Below the pieces are notes generated by a model. That model saw only the letters and a program-made list of their open reading frames with translations, ran no database searches and was not told where the DNA came from. Positions 44,169 to 51,311 of a stretch of DNA of 64,000 nucleotides are shown here, in pieces. Position 1 is the first letter of the stretch, and each line of letters opens with the position of its first letter. The stretch is from Prochlorococcus sp. AG-402-M23 (lineage in GTDB: Bacteria > Cyanobacteriota > Cyanobacteriia > PCC-6307 > Cyanobiaceae): NCBI GenBank assembly GCA_003216575.1, contig QCIR01000006.1:1-64000 (forward strand), given 5' to 3'. Position numbers and translations under genes: made by a program.

Positions 44169-44177
44169 AATTGAGCC

Positions 44178-44363
44178 ATGACACAAAAGAAGCTACCACC
44201 ACTCATAGTGCTTCAAGAATCGAAAGAAGTGATTTTCTACTTAGAAAACCCATTGCCTTCAGAAATCACAATGCCTACGTGGATGAAATCTTTCCCTGAT
44301 GATTACAAAGGAATGATTATGACAAACGCCTGCTTGTTTAAAAGATTAAAGGATCACTCATGA
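44178..44363 (+). CDS. Small hypothetical protein
   Basis: 61 residues (MTQKKLPPLIVLQESKEVIF...). Soluble, begins 9 bp after the cupin gene and is probably cotranscribed. Family not recognised. Confidence 0.5.
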   Translation: MTQKKLPPLIVLQESKEVIFYLENPLPSEITMPTWMKSFPDDYKGMIMTNACLFKRLKDHS

Positions 44364-44519
44364 ATCGGAATTAAATGTCTGAGATGCAAGGATGTAAAGA
44401 CAAAAAATAGAGACATATCATTTCCATTGAAGTCAAAGATTTAATTATTGGGAGGTTCAACAAAATTTCGTTCAAACAATACGAAACATGTTCTAATTAC
44501 TGAGTCTTATTAATTAAAA

Positions 44520-44783
44520 ATGAAGGTAGCAACTCGGATCATCTTTAAGATCAGCAACACTTTCTCTGAATGGGCGAAAGCATTTGATGATGATCGCACC
44601 AATCAAGAAGCCGCAGGGATAAAAGCAATCTTTCGAGGTGTCAGCGAAACAGATTCTTCCACTGTGATGGCAATACTTGAGGCTGAACCAGGAGTTTTAG
44701 GCAAATACATGGAAGGAAACAAAGATGTAGAAGCTTCTGGTCACATTATTGGTAGTGAAGAATTTTCAAATTGGATGGCATAA
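44520..44783 (+). CDS. DUF3764 family protein
   Basis: 87 residues. The fold and motifs match small DUF3764 proteins of marine cyanobacteria: IFKISNTFSEWAKAFDDD near the N-terminus, IKAIFRGVSETDSSTVMAIL, KYMEGNKDVEASGHI. Dimeric ferredoxin-like barrels in this class often act as small ligand-binding proteins. Function unknown. Confidence 0.72.
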   Translation: MKVATRIIFKISNTFSEWAKAFDDDRTNQEAAGIKAIFRGVSETDSSTVMAILEAEPGVLGKYMEGNKDVEASGHIIGSEEFSNWMA

Positions 44784-44812
44784 AAACACATTAATCGCAA
44801 TAATCTTTAACT

Positions 44813-44868
44813 GGTTGACAGCCGATTGCTATCGGAACCAGAAGGACTGACTCAGGTCAGTCTTTTTT
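44813..44868 (+). repeat. Repeated 55-nt module with terminator, copy 2
   Basis: GGTTGACAGCCGATTGCTATCGG and AACCAG as in copy 1 at 42149, then GGACTGAC-TCAG-GTCAGTC and T6 (44844-44868). It follows the DUF3764 gene by 29 bp and probably ends its transcript. Confidence 0.75.
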
Positions 44869-44969
44869 CTGTTCCCTATCGTTTCACTAGGAAGTAGTAC
44901 TTGAGTAAAAGCCGAGGTGTTTAAATCAAAAGGAATCAAGTAGAACATATTCATCCGTAAAGGAGGTTT

Positions 44970-45134
44970 ATGAAGCTAAGAACTCCATTTTCTTTAATCA
45001 AAAATGCTTTGAGTGATATTCGAGTAATGCATGATTTCAATTACGAAATTCCTGCAGAAACCAGAGAAGAGTTTTGGAAAGAAGAATGTGAGGTCCACCC
45101 AACTTCTTCAACATGCAAAGTTTATGACGACTAA
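44970..45134 (+). CDS. CP12-like small protein (C-terminal CP12 motif)
   Basis: 54 residues, preceded by the strong site AAAGGAGG. The C-terminus reads REEFWKEECEVHPTSSTCKVYDD-like: two Cys eight residues apart with VYDD at the end, the pattern of the GAPDH-binding end of CP12. The N-terminal Cys pair of full CP12 is absent. CP12 locks GAPDH and PRK of the Calvin cycle in the dark; cyanophages also carry it. A role in carbon-flux control is inference. The start MKLRTPF resembles the MKLFTPF peptides. Confidence 0.5.
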   Translation: MKLRTPFSLIKNALSDIRVMHDFNYEIPAETREEFWKEECEVHPTSSTCKVYDD

Positions 45135-45149
45135 TAAAACAAAAATCTA

Positions 45150-45332
45150 ATGGATCCGTTAGATCCTGCTCTTCAAAGTACAGCTGTATCAGGAGTTAAA
45201 CCTTTACTGACTCTGGCAATTTTTGCTGGAGTGGGTTCTTTTTTTCTTGGAGCACTTGTTACTGCTATTAGAAGAGGCATGAATGAAGAAGGTTGGTTCA
45301 AATTCAACCAAGACAAAGAAGAGCAAGACTAA
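45150..45332 (+). CDS. Small membrane protein
   Basis: 60 residues. One helix at about 18-39 (PLLTLAIFAGVGSFFLGALV) then a charged tail (RRGMNEEGWFKFNQDKEEQD). Begins 15 bp after the CP12-like gene. Family not recognised. Confidence 0.6.
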   Translation: MDPLDPALQSTAVSGVKPLLTLAIFAGVGSFFLGALVTAIRRGMNEEGWFKFNQDKEEQD

Positions 45333-45392
45333 GCAATTTCTTTTTTAAGGATCTAATCTAAACAAGACAAATTGGAGTAGATAAAAATAGAA

Positions 45393-45539
45393 ATGGAGTT
45401 CTTTGATGAGTTCGAAATAATTGGTGGGATTATGCCAAACTTGGTTGGATTAGCATTTTTTTGTGGGGTGATTATTTATTTCGATCAAACCAGAAAAGCA
45501 AAAGTCAGGAGAGGAGAGAAAGTACCTCCTCATCAATGA
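45393..45539 (+). CDS. 48-residue diverged member of the IIGG small membrane family
   Basis: MEFFDEFEIIGGIMPNLVGL then AFFCGVIIYFDQTRKAKVRR and GEK. EIIGGIMPNLVGLAFFCGVI aligns with AQIIGGIVPNLIAFGLFLGA of the 61-residue family, but the end lacks MAEMFGW. Its stop overlaps the next family member's ATG. Confidence 0.6.
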   Translation: MEFFDEFEIIGGIMPNLVGLAFFCGVIIYFDQTRKAKVRRGEKVPPHQ

Positions 45540-45682
45540 AAATGATTCTCTTAGCTAAAGCTCAAATTATTGGTGGAATAGTTCCGAATCTGATTGCTTT
45601 TGGGTTATTTCTTGGAGCAATTGGATACTTTGCTTCAACCGGAAAAATGGCTGAAATGTTCGGCTGGAAAAACAAGAAATAA
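45536..45682 (+). CDS. 48-residue IIGG/MAEMFGW family protein (copy D)
   Basis: Starts in the ATGA overlap (MKMILLAKAQIIGGIVPNLI), then the same core and the end KMAEMFGWKNKK. The N-terminal 13 residues of copies B and C are replaced. Tandem with the diverged paralogue at 45393, suggesting a local duplication. Confidence 0.7.
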   Translation: MKMILLAKAQIIGGIVPNLIAFGLFLGAIGYFASTGKMAEMFGWKNKK

Positions 45683-45744
45683 AGCTATCACTAGAGAATA
45701 AAGACGCAGGACATCCCGCTGAGATCCCAGTCTCATTTCCCCAT

Positions 45745-45772
45745 TAAAAAAGACAGGCTGCGAAACCTGTCT
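45745..45772 (-). terminator. Terminator downstream of the tRNA-Pro fragment
   Basis: On the minus strand AGACAGG...CCTGTCT is followed by T6. It lies 8 bp beyond the tRNA-Pro 3' end and was probably the original tRNA terminator. Confidence 0.75.
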
Positions 45773-45780
45773 CTGACTGA

Positions 45781-45827
45781 TCGGGGCGACAGGATTCGAA
45801 CCTGCGACCTAGTGCTCCCAAAGCACT
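45781..45827 (-). pseudogene. Partial tRNA-Pro (3' part), candidate attachment site
   Basis: AGTGC-TTTGGGA-GCACT (anticodon TGG), AGGTC, GCAGG-TTCGAAT-CCTGT and CGCCCCGA form the anticodon arm, T arm and acceptor 3' strand. The acceptor 5' strand and D arm are missing; the sequence toward the integrase is unrelated. This is what remains when an element integrates in the tRNA gene. Confidence 0.8.
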
Positions 45828-45927
45828 TTTTCAGCCCTTTGAGGCACTTGGTCAACAGGCATACCAATTGATATGAAAAGGTCTGTCATTTTCTGTCTGG
45901 TCAGTTTAAGCTATATTTGTTGGCTAT

Positions 45928-47175
45928 TTGTTGGCTCTTTTGAGTAAAGATTGGGAACCGATCGCACGAAAACAAATAAAGGGACTGAGTCCTGAAAGTG
46001 GCCTGACGACAAATAAATCCAAGCGTGGAATGGTCGAGCTTCGCCTAAGGAAACCAGGTCTTAAGCCCGAATCCGTTATTCTGCCTTTCAAATGGGCAGA
46101 AGAAAATTGGGGAGATGCTTATTCAAGAGCAAGAAATATATTTGTTTTCCTTAAAAAAGGTCACTCACTTAAAGCCGCAGCGGAAATGGCCGCAGGCAAA
46201 GCCCCAAAGAAACCAAAAGATTGGAGAAAAATATTAGAGAGCTTTAAAGATCAAAAGATTAATTTTGGAACTGCTATAAGCGAAGCAACATTCAACAAGC
46301 AATATCTTCCACCATGCCAAATGGTGGTCGAAGTCATGAGCAAAAAAAATCCACCAACTAATCCAAGAGATCTAATCGATATTTGCGTAAAAGATTGGAA
46401 GCCTGAAAGTGTCTCTCGAAAACATAGAACAAGAGCGATCAAACAGTTCTTAGATCATGCAGTAAATAGAGAAGGCATTGCCGACATATGGAAACCTCCA
46501 GCAGATTTAAAGCAACATATAGGGAAAGCTAAACCTAAAGATATTGTCAATCAAAAAGCCGCTGCATTTGAAAGTGATGTCCAAATATTAGATTTCTTAG
46601 AGACATTGCCAACTGATAGTCCCTATCAAAAAGATGCAGAAGCCGCTACAAATTGGTTCAACTGTTTTTGCCTAATGGCGGAACTAGGTCTAAGACCAAT
46701 CGAAGTTAATTACTTACAAGTATTGTTTGATCCAATTTCTAAAGAGCATTATTGGCATTGCACGTACATCAAGAAAGCTGGTAATGGAGCGACAGAGCCA
46801 AGACGAATCGAACCGCTACCATTGATTTATCGAGATGGAAAAGAAATTCAATGGAATCTTCTTGAAAGGTTTAGAAGTAATCTTTTACCCTTACCGGAAA
46901 GGGTTGATGGTGAAGCTGCTGGGACATATTTAAAACGTCGACCGAGTTGGAAAGATTTAAAAGAAGTCATGAGAAAAACCCAGGGAGCCAATATCACCTG
47001 TTATTCATTTCGGCATTATTACGCTCTTCGTTGTCACCTAAATCGCATTGACTCTGGAAGTGCCTCTCGAAGCATGGGACATTCAATAGAAGCTCACCAT
47101 AGAAATTATCCATATTCAAAAGAATCAACTACGACTAATGCTTTTAAGTTGGCAAGAGAGAGGATGACCAAGTGA
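45928..47175 (+). CDS. Tyrosine recombinase (integrase) of the putative element
   Basis: 415 residues from a TTG. It cuts and joins DNA at attachment sites via a 3'-phosphotyrosyl link. The core-binding region is near residues 120-200. Catalytic signs: Arg I in LGLRPIEVNYL (about 252), the box II Arg in CYSFRHYYALR (His of HxxR replaced by Tyr), MGHSIEAHHRNY with His and the nucleophile Tyr. The promoter region carries the 11-bp direct repeat ATTTGTTGGCT (45914-45935). It starts 101 bp from the tRNA-Pro fragment and runs away from it. The stop overlaps a zinc-finger gene. Confidence 0.9.
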   Translation: MLALLSKDWEPIARKQIKGLSPESGLTTNKSKRGMVELRLRKPGLKPESVILPFKWAEENWGDAYSRARNIFVFLKKGHSLKAAAEMAAGKAPKKPKDWRKILESFKDQKINFGTAISEATFNKQYLPPCQMVVEVMSKKNPPTNPRDLIDICVKDWKPESVSRKHRTRAIKQFLDHAVNREGIADIWKPPADLKQHIGKAKPKDIVNQKAAAFESDVQILDFLETLPTDSPYQKDAEAATNWFNCFCLMAELGLRPIEVNYLQVLFDPISKEHYWHCTYIKKAGNGATEPRRIEPLPLIYRDGKEIQWNLLERFRSNLLPLPERVDGEAAGTYLKRRPSWKDLKEVMRKTQGANITCYSFRHYYALRCHLNRIDSGSASRSMGHSIEAHHRNYPYSKESTTTNAFKLARERMTK

Positions 47176-47411
47176 CAGAAAAAATGATTAGAGCAAGCAA
47201 GCCTAAAAAATGTCCTCTTTGTAAGCACTCCCCTATGCAACTCTGCATCCTTGGTTATCCATCAGAAGAAGATTGGCTTAACCCGAAATATCATTGCCTT
47301 GGATGCATTCCTACGCCGCCAGATGAAAACGGTTATGGAGATCCAAAATGGGCTTGTCCAAAATGTGACTTATTAATTTGGAAAAGATTGACTCCTAAAA
47401 AATATGTCTAG
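47172..47411 (+). CDS. Small zinc-ribbon-like protein
   Basis: 79 residues. Begins GTGA-overlapping the integrase stop. Cys pairs CPLC, CLGC and CPKC are spaced to bind one or two zinc ions. Tightly linked to the integrase; may be an accessory factor (excisionase-like or DNA-binding). Role is inference. Confidence 0.65.
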   Translation: MTEKMIRASKPKKCPLCKHSPMQLCILGYPSEEDWLNPKYHCLGCIPTPPDENGYGDPKWACPKCDLLIWKRLTPKKYV

Positions 47412-47435
47412 GATCTTTTTATTGATAAATTTCTA

Positions 47436-47624
47436 ATGCCTTCTCCATTATTTGCAATCCCTCTCAATATGGGGACAGGGACATGGGTTGTGACGATTAT
47501 CGCGGGCTTAAGTTTTATTGTTATGTTTGGCCTTGCCTCAGCAGGCGGAGACTATCAAGGTTTGATAAATACAACTCTAGAAAATGATGCACTTGCTCGA
47601 GAAAAAAGGAAGGGGAAAAAATAA
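47436..47624 (+). CDS. 62-residue small membrane protein, copy 2 of two
   Basis: MPSPLFAIPLNMGTGTWVVT, helix at about 15-36, then ASAGGDYQGLINTTLENDAL and a basic tail. Nearly identical to 37119-37307. It is the first cargo gene of the element. Confidence 0.75.
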   Translation: MPSPLFAIPLNMGTGTWVVTIIAGLSFIVMFGLASAGGDYQGLINTTLENDALAREKRKGKK

Positions 47625-47630
47625 CTTAAG

Positions 47631-47729
47631 ATGACAAAAGACAATACTTTTAAGTGGTTTATTCTCACCTACGTTGCTATTCCAATTGTTCTCATAATCA
47701 TTGTCTACGGATATTTAATTCTTAAATGA
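47631..47729 (+). CDS. 32-residue single-helix peptide
   Basis: MTKDNTFKWFILTYVAIPIV then LIIIVYGYLILK. One hydrophobic helix. Starts 6 bp after the previous gene. Confidence 0.45.
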   Translation: MTKDNTFKWFILTYVAIPIVLIIIVYGYLILK

Positions 47730-47758
47730 AGATCATAGTAATTACGACATAATGGAGT

Positions 47759-48220
47759 ATGACTAGCAACAAAAATCTTGGTAATGCTGGTGAGTTTTAT
47801 GTTCTCGCTCAATTAGCACAACTTGGTTATATCGCTGGAAAGACCGATGACGGACAAACTCTTATAGATGTAATTGCAACCGATGAAGAAACACTTAAGA
47901 CAGTAAACATCCAAGTAAAGGCAACTGGTGATTATGGAAAAATCCCATCTTGGATTATGAGCAAAAAGAACGAGCAAGTTCACCAGACTCTTTGGTATGT
48001 ACTTGTTCAAATTGGAGGAGAATCAGAGATGCCGAATTTTTATATTTACCATTCTTCAGAAATTGGCCCTTGGCTTAAGAATGATCATTCTTATTGGTTG
48101 AGTGTTCCTAAGAAAAATGGTGAACCGAGAAAAGATACAGATATGCGAAGATTTAGACCAACTGCTGAAGAGTTAGAAAAGCACAAAGGTAATTGGGAAA
48201 AAATGTTTGAGGAGGCATAA
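47759..48220 (+). CDS. PDDEXK-fold (DUF4365-like) protein
   Basis: 153 residues. A restriction-endonuclease-fold core: NAGEFYVLAQLAQLGY (Glu12), LIDVIAT (Asp37) and NIQVKAT (Gln52-Val-Lys54). This E-D-QxK set is typical of the fold; family members are nuclease-like or DNA-binding. It is cotranscribed with a GIY-YIG gene (7-bp gap). Substrate unknown; a defence or mobility role is inferred. Confidence 0.65.
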   Translation: MTSNKNLGNAGEFYVLAQLAQLGYIAGKTDDGQTLIDVIATDEETLKTVNIQVKATGDYGKIPSWIMSKKNEQVHQTLWYVLVQIGGESEMPNFYIYHSSEIGPWLKNDHSYWLSVPKKNGEPRKDTDMRRFRPTAEELEKHKGNWEKMFEEA

Positions 48221-48227
48221 TGAATAA

Positions 48228-48902
48228 ATGAGCGAAGGAATTGTCTACGTACTAACTAATCCTGCGATGCCAAGGATGGTGAAAATTGGCAGGACAGGAA
48301 AAGGAATTGATGCTCGTTTATCTGGCTTATATACAACTGGAGTGCCACTTCCTTTTGAATGTGAATATGCAGCAAGAGTTAAAGATCAAAACGAAGTTGA
48401 ATCAGCTTTCCACTTAGCTTTTGGACCCTATCGAGTTAATCCAAAAAGAGAGTTTTTTAATATCGAGCCAGAGCAAGCAATTACTTTGCTCAAATTAATG
48501 GCATTAGAAGACGTCACACCAGTCGTTCAAAAAGAAGCTGAAAGCGTTGATATAGAAGCCAAAGCTTCAACTGAAAAATTCAAAAAAGCCAGAAGACCTA
48601 ACTTAAATCTCTGGACTATGGGTTTTATGGGCGAAGAAGTTTTGTTCAAGGATGGAAAAACAAAAGCAAAGGTTATTTATGACGGTTGGATTGAACCAGA
48701 AGGGCATAACCCAGATAATGGGAAAGTTTCATTAACGAGTTTCACCAAAGAATTACTTTCTCTCCCTCTCGATGCAAGACCAAATATCAAACCATATTGG
48801 GTACTTAACGGAAAAACTCTTACTGAGTTATATAACGAGTGGGAGGATGCAGGTTTCCCAAATAGATCCGAAAAAAAAAAAGGAATGACAAACAAAACAT
48901 GA
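48228..48902 (+). CDS. GIY-YIG (T5orf172-like) nuclease-domain protein
   Basis: 224 residues. N-terminal GIVYVLTNPAMPRMVKIGRT (residues 4-23) is the GIY-like motif of the T5orf172 family; RLSGLYTTGVPLPFECEYAA and FHLAFGPYRV follow, with the conserved Glu in KREFFNIEPE. A C-terminal region (130-224) has no known domain. T5orf172 proteins occur in phages and mobile elements. Overlaps the next gene by 4 bp. Confidence 0.75.
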   Translation: MSEGIVYVLTNPAMPRMVKIGRTGKGIDARLSGLYTTGVPLPFECEYAARVKDQNEVESAFHLAFGPYRVNPKREFFNIEPEQAITLLKLMALEDVTPVVQKEAESVDIEAKASTEKFKKARRPNLNLWTMGFMGEEVLFKDGKTKAKVIYDGWIEPEGHNPDNGKVSLTSFTKELLSLPLDARPNIKPYWVLNGKTLTELYNEWEDAGFPNRSEKKKGMTNKT

Positions 48903-49222
48903 TTTCTAATCATGATCTTGTTTTAGAAAAGATTCCTAATCCAGAGAATACATCCTCTGATTACATAGAGATATGGGAGAAATTTGCTCTAACAATGAAT
49001 GCTTATGAGGTATGTGGCGACTCTGAAAAAGCTTTTGAGACAAGGGATAAAGTATTCAAGGATCCTTTAATTGCTTCTTTAACAGAACTTCGATGCGCTT
49101 TATTTGTTGTTCAACGTCATCATCGTTGGAACTCTCCTTATTCAGTGCCTGGTGAAGATAAAAGGATAGTTCAACTACTTAAATTAATTAGAGAGAAAGT
49201 GAAAAAAAGAGATTTGAAATAA
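48899..49222 (+). CDS. Hypothetical protein
   Basis: 107 residues (MISNHDLVLEKIPNPENTSS...), helical and soluble, translationally coupled (ATGA) to the GIY-YIG gene. Family not recognised. Confidence 0.6.
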   Translation: MISNHDLVLEKIPNPENTSSDYIEIWEKFALTMNAYEVCGDSEKAFETRDKVFKDPLIASLTELRCALFVVQRHHRWNSPYSVPGEDKRIVQLLKLIREKVKKRDLK

Positions 49223-49321
49223 TTGAAGCTAAGAACAAAAAAGAAATACTGAAGCTAGATCTAAATTAAAGAATTTAAATATGTCATAGAGTTATAGTTA
49301 ATCATAATAAGTAAATGAAGG

Positions 49322-49465
49322 ATGCCTAATAGACCTAAAGATGAAACAAGGTGGGATCAAATTCTTCAAGTCAGTGTCACAGAAGAAGTAAAGACCTCTA
49401 TTGCCAAAATCTCAGAAAAGACTGGGAAAAGTCAAAGTAGTGTAATTCGAGAGTTGATTGACTAA
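49322..49465 (+). CDS. Ribbon-helix-helix regulator, possibly truncated by an in-frame stop
   Basis: 47 residues (MPNRPKDETRWDQILQVSVT...); SVTEEVKTSIAKISEKTGKS is a CopG/Arc-type strand plus helix-helix, predicting a dimeric DNA-binding repressor. After TAA at 49463 the same frame stays open to 49627 and reads SLKSNATFKSHGEKSQWLNQ and LISKEEYEAMRKNLLGLC, which resembles a SHOCT-like end. The stop may be a mutation that shortened a 101-codon gene. Confidence 0.65.
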   Translation: MPNRPKDETRWDQILQVSVTEEVKTSIAKISEKTGKSQSSVIRELID

Positions 49466-49651
49466 TCTCTCAAATCCAATGCCACCTTTAAGAGTCACGG
49501 AGAGAAATCTCAATGGCTTAATCAAACAGAATCTAAATTAAATGACTTTAAATCTCTTCTAGGGAAGGAGCTAATAAGCAAAGAAGAATATGAAGCAATG
49601 AGAAAAAATTTATTAGGACTTTGTTAAACGACATATAAAGGTTGACAATTC

Positions 49652-49834
49652 ATGTATAGTGTCGCCAGACAACGTTGAATACATCAACTAGTCACCTCCG
49701 TCGCTTTTGCGTCCCTTATCGACGATCAACTACCTAGAGATCACTTCAGGGAGAAAACCCTTGAATATTTACTAGGAGAACGCCGATTTTATCCAGAGGG
49801 GAAAACGATTGTTCGGAAACCAGGGCCCGCTTAG
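49652..49834 (+). pseudogene. Possible interrupted small gene ahead of the HTH gene
   Basis: ATG at 49652 reads MYSVARQR and meets TGA at 49676. The same frame then continues for 51 codons, including DDQLPRDHFREKTLEYLLGE and RRFYPEGKTIVRKPGPA. The composition is coding-like and has higher G+C than neighbours. It may be a decayed gene or a structured leader. Confidence 0.3.
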
Positions 49835-49904
49835 ACCGCTTGATCTAAGTAAGGAAAGACCTGTACGGAGAAATCAGAGCAGTTCCTAAGCCTCTTGGTT
49901 TCCC

Positions 49905-50171
49905 ATGTCTAATAGTTTCCGTGAATTGGTATCACAACGTGATGCTGCCTATGCCTTAAGCACTAGTGAAAGAACACTTGCTCGACTAAGAGCTACTGGA
50001 GTTTTACCCATTGGTCGATGTTGGCAAAGAAAGAATCCAACCAATAAAAATAGTCACTGTCTATATAACCTCGAAGCTTGTATAGAAGTCCTTAGCGGAC
50101 AATCCAAAGCAGCTGAAATAGAGCAGGACTTGTTATCTCAATCACGAGTTCAAGAACTCGCAGAGGGATAA
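49905..50171 (+). CDS. Excisionase-like helix-turn-helix protein
   Basis: 88 residues. The segment QRDAAYALSTSERTLARLRA followed by GVLPIGRCWQRKNPT resembles the winged-helix DNA-binding region of MerR/Xis-type proteins. Its position 3 bp ahead of the RepA-type ATPase suggests that it controls element replication or excision. Role is inference. Confidence 0.7.
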   Translation: MSNSFRELVSQRDAAYALSTSERTLARLRATGVLPIGRCWQRKNPTNKNSHCLYNLEACIEVLSGQSKAAEIEQDLLSQSRVQELAEG

Positions 50172-50174
50172 AAA

Positions 50175-51242
50175 ATGACTGACAACTTAAAAGCTGCCAG
50201 CCAGGGTGATATACGTAAACCCAGGTTAGCAAAAACGAGTGCAAGTAGGCATGACTACTTCCCCCATGTAGGAAAAGGTCCTAAAAGTATAGATGAGTTA
50301 TTAAAACGTCGACGACCAGCCGAGTGGATTGTTGACCTATTCGGAGCACGAGGTGCATGTGTATTACTTGCCGGTGAAAGCGGTGCAGGTAAGACATCGC
50401 TTCTTTATCAAATGGCTAACGCAATATCAAAGGGCAAGTTGTTTATGGGGCAACTAAATACAGTTAAAAACAAAGTTCTAATTCATCAAGCTGATGAAAG
50501 CGTGAATAACGCCCTCGATAAATTACAGCTAATGGGTATAGACGCTGGTATTGATTTCCTATTCGGAGAGGATGGTTGGGATACTCTTGATATTGATCGG
50601 ATACGGAGGGAAGTAAAAGAAGGTGGTTATGGTGTTCTGTTCTTAGACAGTGTCACAACATTGCTTACTAATAGAGGTTATTCGATGCGAGATCCAGAGT
50701 TTGCAAGTCCTCTCTATGAACTCAATTCTCTAGCTAGCGAATTAAATATCTTGATCGTATGTAATGCCCATCTACGAAAGCCAGAGGGTATTAGACAAGA
50801 AGTTTGTATTCACGATGTCATTGGAGCTGGAACACAATCAGGTGCAGTTAGTGATACTTGGGGACTTTGGTCGGCAACAAAACCTGAATTTGAGAATCAC
50901 TATGTGTTGAAATGTCTCGGAAAAAGGAACTGTCAGAAAGGAACAATCATGCACCTGCAAGGAAACGAAGAAGACTTCAGTTGGTATTTAAAAAGTGTTG
51001 GGAAAGATGATCTCTTACCTAAGAAAAAGCAGGAATTAAGGAATCAAGTTCTACTACTGCTTCACAAAGATGATATTTGGAGAACTGCTAATGAAATTGC
51101 ATTAGCTATTGGATCTAATCCAGAACATACAAGACGTATTTGTAAAAAATTATTTCTTGAAAGAGAAATTGCAAGAGAACAACGATCCTCAAATGGCGGG
51201 CGACCACTGTGGCTTTACGGTCCAAAGACTTTTCCTACATAG
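50175..51242 (+). CDS. RepA/DnaB-type AAA ATPase (replicative helicase-like)
   Basis: 355 residues. Walker A GESGAGKT is at residues 67-74, Walker B VLFLDSVTTLL at 154-164, then CNAHLRKPEG, which marks a RecA/RepA-type hexameric ATPase. The last 80 residues form a winged helix (WRTANEIALAIGSNPEHTRR). Such ATPases drive replication or primosome loading of plasmids, phages and satellites. In this element it follows the HTH gene. Confidence 0.85.
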   Translation: MTDNLKAASQGDIRKPRLAKTSASRHDYFPHVGKGPKSIDELLKRRRPAEWIVDLFGARGACVLLAGESGAGKTSLLYQMANAISKGKLFMGQLNTVKNKVLIHQADESVNNALDKLQLMGIDAGIDFLFGEDGWDTLDIDRIRREVKEGGYGVLFLDSVTTLLTNRGYSMRDPEFASPLYELNSLASELNILIVCNAHLRKPEGIRQEVCIHDVIGAGTQSGAVSDTWGLWSATKPEFENHYVLKCLGKRNCQKGTIMHLQGNEEDFSWYLKSVGKDDLLPKKKQELRNQVLLLLHKDDIWRTANEIALAIGSNPEHTRRICKKLFLEREIAREQRSSNGGRPLWLYGPKTFPT

Positions 51243-51311
51243 GGTATGTAGATAAAGCACACACAAAAACATAATATTGAGGCAAGCTATGAAGCAAAGA
51301 TCAAATGTTTC

